Assembly (NCBI RefSeq): GCF_015711605.1
Contig: NZ_JABTEZ010000001.1
Location: 958,001-1,022,000 of the forward strand
Source of the DNA: Planomonospora sp. ID67723
GTDB taxonomy: Bacteria > Actinomycetota > Actinomycetes > Streptosporangiales > Streptosporangiaceae
Direction: 5' to 3'
Length of the DNA: 64,000 nucleotides
Under the pieces are notes generated by a model. That model was not told the origin of the DNA. It did not search any database and was given only the letters and a program-made list of their open reading frames with translations. The position numbers were made by a program, and so were the translations under genes. This document shows positions 59,579 through 64,000 of the stretch, one piece after another. Each line of letters begins with the position of its first letter. Position 1 is the first letter of the stretch.

Positions 59579-60781
59579 TCAGGGACGGTGGAAGGCCACC
59601 TCGGGGTTGGCGGTGGACGGGCCATCCAGCAGCGGCTGACGCTTGCCGCGCAGGTGCTGGTCGAAGAAGGCGCCCACATAGGCCGTGGTGATCTCGCCCG
59701 ACCGCTTTCCCGAGAGTGGAGCGGAAGGGTCGATGACTCCGGCCTGTCCGCCCAGGACCGGCAGGTCGATGAAGGTGAAGTGACCGGAGTCGGCGACCGT
59801 CAGCCAACGCTTCCAGCCGTTCAGACGCTTCCAGGCCGGCAGCCAGCTCCTGTCGACGGAATCAGGCGAGTGATGGGCCTTGGTGCCGAGCATGAGGAAG
59901 GGCCGCCTGCCGAGGCCGGACTGCGGTACCTGTGAGAAGAACGTGCCGTCCAGGTTCACGCCGGCGCGGACGCGGGGGTCGGCGGCCATGGCGTCGGCGG
60001 CGGCGTTGCCGCCCAGAGAGTGGCCGGCGGCGCCGATGCGCTTCGGGTCGATCATCTTCCGGTGCTTCCAGCCGGACGGGTGTCCGGCGGTGCGGGTCAG
60101 CTCGTCCACCACGAAGGAGATGTCGGCTCCTCGGCCGTCGGCGGCCTCGCCCAGCAATTTCCTCTCCGCTTCATCGGACGGAGCCTCCTCGATGGTGTCG
60201 CAGGCGATGCAGGTCAGGGTACGGCCACCCGGGAACGTGGTGCCGAATGACTCGTAGGCGTGATCCACGAGCGCGACGACGTAGCCCTTCGAAGCCAGTT
60301 CCTCGGCGAGCATCGTCAGAGTGGCGCGGTTGAGCGAGAAACCCGGTGAGAGGACCACCAGGGGATGCCTGCCTCCGACGGGGGGAGCACCGGCGCGGGC
60401 GTTCACACGGACGCCCGTGAGCTGCTCGGCCTTGAACGCGGTGTCGAGTTTCAGCCCTTTGAGCAGGAGTCCGGCCTCATCGGTGGTCATGTACGGGGCC
60501 GGGCTGCCACCGTTCACCGCGGGGTAGTACATCGACACCATCAACTCTCGCCCGCCCGCTGTGGCCACCCAGGGGTCGCGCCGCTCCTTGTCGACGAGAT
60601 GCAGGATGTCGCGCCCGACCGCGTACCGTCCGGTGGGGCGGGGGATCGAGAGGCTCCGGTCGGAACCCTCCGGGGAGGAGGCGGCTGAGGCCGGAACCGA
60701 TGCCGAGACGGTCGTCGCGCCCCACAGGGGCAGCGTCAGGGTGAGGAAGGCGGCCGTGACTCCACGGCGAGATCCGATCAT
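59579..60781 (-). CDS. Secreted alpha/beta hydrolase (PAF-acetylhydrolase-like)
   Basis: 400 aa. A signal peptide (MIGSRRGVTAAFLTLTLPLW, cleavage near ASA) is followed by an alpha/beta hydrolase domain: oxyanion region VVLSPGFSLNRATL, nucleophile Ser255 in AAGHSLGGNAA, an Asp at about 278 in GVNLDGTFF and His at about 340 in ADSGHFTFID. Two close cysteines (TCIACDT) may form a disulfide. It resembles PAF-acetylhydrolase or polyester-hydrolase relatives, so a lipid, ester or plastic-like substrate is possible. Confidence 0.85.
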   Translation of the reverse strand: MIGSRRGVTAAFLTLTLPLWGATTVSASVPASAASSPEGSDRSLSIPRPTGRYAVGRDILHLVDKERRDPWVATAGGRELMVSMYYPAVNGGSPAPYMTTDEAGLLLKGLKLDTAFKAEQLTGVRVNARAGAPPVGGRHPLVVLSPGFSLNRATLTMLAEELASKGYVVALVDHAYESFGTTFPGGRTLTCIACDTIEEAPSDEAERKLLGEAADGRGADISFVVDELTRTAGHPSGWKHRKMIDPKRIGAAGHSLGGNAAADAMAADPRVRAGVNLDGTFFSQVPQSGLGRRPFLMLGTKAHHSPDSVDRSWLPAWKRLNGWKRWLTVADSGHFTFIDLPVLGGQAGVIDPSAPLSGKRSGEITTAYVGAFFDQHLRGKRQPLLDGPSTANPEVAFHRP

Positions 60782-61305
60782 GAGTAGGAGCGTAAGAAGG
60801 GCCCGGCTGCGCTCGACACTCCCGGAAGACCTGTTCGCTCCCTTACTTTCGTAAGAGCTCGGCCGTCCGGGGCGGCCGGGTTACGGGACGGAGGCCACGG
60901 CGGGGCCCTCCTCGTGAGGGTGCGGCCGTGCCCGCCGTGTGCCCGATGGACCGGTACGGCTGCCTCCCCGCACCCCTGAACGCCGGCCACACCTCGAGCC
61001 GGGAGACGTGATCACCATGGCGGCCGGCCCACGCCCTCCGGCGGCGGTTGCCGCACCGCTTCAGGTGATGAGGTCCTTGGCCAGGACGATGCTGTCGTAG
61101 TTGGTGACGCCCCATTTCCACGTCCCGATCGACGTGTAGCCGTGCCGGCCGTCTCGACCCGCCGGCTGACGATCTCTGCTCCGCAACGCTCCGGACAGAC
61201 CAGTCGTTGCGCGGCATCGCCACGGGGCGATCCCAGGAGGAGCGCACCACACATCGCCGCCACATCAACGGTTTGCCTCACACCGGCCGTGGCAGATGTC
61301 CTCGT
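60782..61305. other. 524-bp stretch with only a degraded gene fragment
   Basis: No intact gene. The region upstream of the hydrolase (60782-61060) shows no supportable frame. A possible frameshifted minus-strand fragment occupies 61061-61280. The promoter for the geranylgeranyl reductase-family gene must lie at its right end. Confidence 0.5.
61061..61280 (-). pseudogene. Possible frameshifted small zinc-ribbon-like gene
   Basis: One frame gives VCPERCGAEIVSRRVETAG, with a CxxxC pair; the last 32 codons in another frame read HGYTSIGTWKWGVTNYDSIV and end LAKDLIT. Each half looks protein-like while the rest of its frame is Arg/Pro-rich, as expected after a frameshift near 61145-61160. No family recognised; a sequencing error or chance composition could also explain it. 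Confidence 0.3.
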
Positions 61306-62448
61306 GTGACAGACATGTGGGACCTGGTGATCATCGGGGCGGGCCCCGCCGGCTCGGCGTCGGCTCTGCGCGCCCTGCAGCTACGCCCCCAGGCCCGCGT
61401 GCTGCTGCTGGACCGCGATGCCTTTCCCCGCGACAAGGCCTGCGGAGACGGCATCGCCGCCCACGGCAGTGATGAACTGGCGTTGCTCGGCGTGCCCGGC
61501 CTGATCGACGACTACCGGCCCACACGACACCTGTCGGTGATCTCCCCGGGCGGGGCGCACGTCACGGCCACCGTGGCCCGGCCCAATCACGTCGTCCCCC
61601 GCACCGTCTTCGACGCCCGCCTGGTCGAGGCCGCCCGCGCCCGCGGAACCCACGTGCGCCGCCACCGGGTCCGCACGCTCACCCAGCACGGCGATCACGT
61701 CGTTGTCGACGGGCGCGTGGCCGCCCGCGCCGTCATCGCCGCCGACGGCGCCAACTCCACCGTGCGGCGCCTGCTCGATCTGCCCGCCAGTCCGTCTCGC
61801 CATACCGCGATCGCCGTACGGGGCTACGCCGAGGTGCCCCCGGACGACGACGTGCAGTTCATCGCCATGCAGCACGACGGCTGGCCCGCCTACACCTGGT
61901 CGTTCCCCATCGGCGACGGCACCGCCAACATCGGCTTCGGCATGCTCGTGCCCCGCCTGCGCGCCACCGGCCTGCCCGGCCGCCAGGTCTTGCACGGCCG
62001 GTTGAACGCGCTGCTGCCGCACCTGGCGGCCCGGGATCTGCGCGCTCACCATCTGCCGCTCTCCCCCGGTCGGCCCACGCCGGGCCGCGGCCGGGTCCTG
62101 CTCGCCGGAGACGCCGCCAGCCTGATCAACCCGCTCACCGGTGAGGGCATCTATTACGCGTTGCTGTCGGGCCGGCTGGCGGGGGAGGCCGCCATGCGCG
62201 CCGCCGCACCCCTGCCGGCCTACCGGCGGGCCTTGCGCGCGGCGCTGGGGCGGCACCTGCGCACCACCGATGTGCTGGCCCGGCTGGCCCAATCGCCGGG
62301 CTTCATCGACGCCGCCATCGATGTGGCCGCCCGGCAGGGGAAGGTGTTCGACCTCCTGGTCGAGGTGGGCCTGGGCGCGGGCACGGTGCCGGTGCCGCTC
62401 GCCTATGCGGTGATGCGCCGCTGGCTGCTGGGGGCCGGAGCGCGTTAG
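61306..62448 (+). CDS. Geranylgeranyl reductase-family FAD oxidoreductase
   Basis: 380 aa from GTG 61306 (ATG 61315 alternative). FAD-binding LVIIGAGPAGSASALRAL, the family's RDAFPRDKACGDGIAAHG motif, AADGANSTVRRLLDLP and LLAGDAASLINPLTGEGIYYAL are as in the geranylgeranyl reductase/halogenase-like branch of the PHBH fold. It may saturate an isoprenoid chain such as menaquinone or a polyprenyl lipid, but no terpenoid genes are adjacent, so the substrate is open. Confidence 0.85.
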   Translation: MTDMWDLVIIGAGPAGSASALRALQLRPQARVLLLDRDAFPRDKACGDGIAAHGSDELALLGVPGLIDDYRPTRHLSVISPGGAHVTATVARPNHVVPRTVFDARLVEAARARGTHVRRHRVRTLTQHGDHVVVDGRVAARAVIAADGANSTVRRLLDLPASPSRHTAIAVRGYAEVPPDDDVQFIAMQHDGWPAYTWSFPIGDGTANIGFGMLVPRLRATGLPGRQVLHGRLNALLPHLAARDLRAHHLPLSPGRPTPGRGRVLLAGDAASLINPLTGEGIYYALLSGRLAGEAAMRAAAPLPAYRRALRAALGRHLRTTDVLARLAQSPGFIDAAIDVAARQGKVFDLLVEVGLGAGTVPVPLAYAVMRRWLLGAGAR

Positions 62449-62489
62449 GGGGCCGTCCCCGCGCCCGCGATGGCGCGGGTTCGAGGGGG

Positions 62490-63404
62490 TCAGCCGACTC
62501 GGTGCACCTGGTCGGTCACAGCCCCCAGGAGCGCTCTCAGCGCGGGAGCCGTCGGGCCCTGCCGGGTGACGGCGACGAGGCGACGCCGGATGTCGGCTTC
62601 GGCGACGTCACGGATCACCAGCGCCGTGTCGGCTGCCGGCAGCGTCAAGACCGGCAGCAGTCCGACGGCTCCCGTGGTGCGCACGAGATCGAGCTGGATC
62701 TCCGCGTCGTTGGAGCGGTGCCGTACGTCGGGTTCGTAGCCGCCCAGGGACCGGCAGGTCCCCACCACCATGGCGTGGTGGCCGGTGCCCGCGGCGGAGG
62801 CGACCCAGACCTCCTCGCGCAGCGAGGCCAAAGTGACGGGCCCGTCCTGCCGGGCCAGCGGATGCGCCGGTGAGAGCACCAGCTTGAGTGGTTCCTCGTG
62901 CAGCGGCGCGAAGCGCAGCCCCGCCGGCCGGGGGCGCGGGTGGCCGTCGTACTCGTCGCTGATGACCAGGTCGACCCCTCCCAGGCGCAGCTCCGGCAGC
63001 GCCTGCTCCAGCTCGAGTTCCGAAACCTCCACCCGCACCTGCGGGTGCTGGAGCATCATGCGGGCCACGGCGGGTACCAGCAGGCGACGCGCCGCCGACT
63101 GCAGGCCGCCGGCGCGCACGGCGCCGCGGACCTCACCGCCCAGGGCCGCCAGGTCCGCTGCCGCCGCCTCGGCCGCGGTCAGCAGGACCCGGGCGTGCTG
63201 GGCCAGCAGACGCCCGGCGTCGGTCAGCCGCACCCCGCGCCCGGCCTTCTCCAGCAAGCGCGCGCCGGCTTCCTTCTCCAGAACGCTCAACTGCTGCGAG
63301 ATCGCGGACGGGCTGTAGTCGAGGGCTGCCGAGACCGCGGCCAGCGTCCCGCGTTCCTCGAGTTCGCGCAGCAGGCGGAGCCGACGGAGATCGAACATCA
63401 CCAT
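62490..63404 (-). CDS. LysR family transcriptional regulator
   Basis: 304 aa. HTH about 3-62: LRRLRLLRELEERGTLAAVS, YSPSAISQQLSVLEKEAGAR, then RGVRLTDAGRLL. The periplasmic-binding-like effector domain follows (LRLGGVDLVISDEYDG, LVLSPAHPLARQDGPV). Start at 63404 or Met3 at 63398. Divergent from an EamA exporter gene with a LysR-box dyad between, the usual regulator-exporter arrangement. Confidence 0.92.
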   Translation of the reverse strand: MVMFDLRRLRLLRELEERGTLAAVSAALDYSPSAISQQLSVLEKEAGARLLEKAGRGVRLTDAGRLLAQHARVLLTAAEAAAADLAALGGEVRGAVRAGGLQSAARRLLVPAVARMMLQHPQVRVEVSELELEQALPELRLGGVDLVISDEYDGHPRPRPAGLRFAPLHEEPLKLVLSPAHPLARQDGPVTLASLREEVWVASAAGTGHHAMVVGTCRSLGGYEPDVRHRSNDAEIQLDLVRTTGAVGLLPVLTLPAADTALVIRDVAEADIRRRLVAVTRQGPTAPALRALLGAVTDQVHRVG

Positions 63405-63446
63405 TCACAAATACTAATGAATAAGGTCCAGTAATCGTCGCTGGAC
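63403..63446. promoter_or_regulatory. LysR-type operator and second dyad between LysR and EamA genes
   Basis: ATTCA-N10-TGAAT (63403-63422) is a perfect T-N-A type LysR box starting at the lysR start codon region, and GTCCAG-N9-CTGGAC (63426-63446) is a second perfect dyad nearer the EamA gene. Together they fit the recognition-plus-activation site layout of LysR regulators. Confidence 0.62.
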
Positions 63447-63466
63447 GCGATGAGTCGGGGCGGCCG

Positions 63467-64000
63467 ATGCTGGAGGGCATGGGTCCCGCACTGTGCTTGG
63501 TGTCCGCGGCGTGCTTCGGCGCCATGGCGATCTTCGGCAAGCTCGCCTACTCCGCCGGCGTCTCGCCCGCAGCGCTGCTGCTGGTGCGCTTCGGCCTGGC
63601 GGCCGCCGTGCTGATGCTGCTGCTCCTTCTGCGGCCGAGCCTGCGCCGCAGCCCTTCGCCTCCCGTTTCGCCTCCCGTTTCGCCTCCCGCCTCGCCGACG
63701 CGTCCTGCCCGCGCGGGCGCGGGCGCGGGCGTGCTGGCGACGGCCGTCGGGCTGGGTGCGATCGGGTACGCCGCGCAGGCGAGCCTGTACTTCTCGGCGC
63801 TGGAGGTGATGGACGCCTCGCTGCTGTCGCTGGTCTTCTACACCTATCCGCTGCTGGTCACCGTGACGGCCGTCCTGCTCGGCCGCGACCGCCTGACTTC
63901 TGGACGGGTCGCCGCGCTGGTGGCCGCGTCCTGCGGAACGCTGCTCGTCCTGCTCGGTACCGGCGGGCTGGACTTCGACCCGCTCGGCGCGCTCCTGGCC
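63467..64000 (+). CDS. EamA/DMT-family transporter, 3' end outside the window
   Basis: 178 codons visible, open at the window edge. EamA repeats begin LCLVSAACFGAMAIFGKLAY and continue LLLVRFGLAAAVLMLLLLL, GLGAIGYAAQASLYFSALEV and LVFYTYPLLVTVTAVLLGRD. A Pro/Ser repeat (PVSPPVSPPASP, from a 12-bp DNA repeat at about 63658-63693) lies in the first cytoplasmic loop. It probably exports a metabolite under control of the divergent LysR protein. ATG 63467; ATG 63479 with GGAGGG upstream is an alternative. Confidence 0.88.
   Translation, partial: MLEGMGPALCLVSAACFGAMAIFGKLAYSAGVSPAALLLVRFGLAAAVLMLLLLLRPSLRRSPSPPVSPPVSPPASPTRPARAGAGAGVLATAVGLGAIGYAAQASLYFSALEVMDASLLSLVFYTYPLLVTVTAVLLGRDRLTSGRVAALVAASCGTLLVLLGTGGLDFDPLGALLA

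Noticed and set aside
63658-63693. 12-bp tandem repeat CCTCCCGTTTCG
   Set aside because: It lies in frame in the EamA gene and encodes a Pro/Ser loop; three units without spacers is not a CRISPR array.
1-64000. Frequent CGTACGG/CCGTACG motifs as a genome signal
   Set aside because: They recur often, but I cannot count them or test strand bias by eye; GC-rich codon and hairpin use may explain them.

Overview
The window reads as high-GC actinobacterial chromosome, most likely from the Streptosporangiaceae (Streptosporangium/Nonomuraea type); this is inferred from base composition, GTG starts, gene content and gene order. It carries blocks that usually lie near oriC in actinobacteria: the pknB-pknA-pbpA-rodA-pstP-fhaB-fhaA growth operon with crgA, rhomboid and cyclophilin genes beside it, pheA and serS, a proteasome activator (bpa) and a parA-like gene. 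A one-mismatch parS-like site at 5058-5071 fits that placement.

Layout. 1-9.4 kb: accessory genes (methyltransferase, secreted HExxH protein, DHFR-like reductase, small phosphatase, beta-helix protein, GIY-YIG-like protein, GH25 lysozyme, MBL hydrolase, a PadR/SRPBCC pair, tandem GNAT protein). 9.5-13.6 kb: a two-component system that shares a two-sided operator region with a divergent secreted-protein gene, then a 371-aa protein of unknown function. 13.7-26.4 kb: the growth and division block ending in tRNA-Leu. 26.8-32.3 kb: a CNNM/CorC pair, an LCP ligase, a DM13 protein and a GOLPH3-like protein. 32.4-35.9 kb: thiamine salvage (tenA, and cytX behind a TPP riboswitch) around a MarR/cupin pair and a rhodanese. 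36-42.6 kb: signalling (ogt, an orphan PAS-GAF-PAS kinase, an RsbW-like kinase, a second two-component system, a STAS protein). 42.7-48.9 kb: a membrane glycosylation island (GT2, GT-C mannosyltransferase, phosphatase-like polytopic protein, GT87). 49-58.6 kb: pheA, serS, a TetR/FAD monooxygenase pair, cspA, HAD phosphatase, bpa, quinone reductase, parA-like gene, tRNA-Ser. 58.6-64 kb: a gene-poor stretch with small membrane proteins and the 3' end of a tRNA- or tmRNA-like gene, then a secreted hydrolase, a geranylgeranyl reductase-family enzyme and a LysR/EamA pair cut by the window edge.

How it works together. The central operon couples peptidoglycan synthesis (PbpA, RodA) to Ser/Thr phosphorylation (PknA, PknB, PstP) and FHA readers (FhaA, FhaB), with CrgA as a division partner. 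Several regulator-target pairs have visible operators: OmpR-type 11-bp direct repeats on both sides of the 11.6 kb intergenic region, GTCAA/TTGAC dyads for MarR, CCAAC-GTTG dyads for TetR, an ATTCA-N10-TGAAT dyad for LysR, and a TGCAGA/TCTGCA dyad for PadR. Palindromes with near-perfect long arms lie at 47188-47262 and 48910-48974. No CRISPR array, complete insertion sequence, integrase or secondary-metabolite megasynthase was seen.
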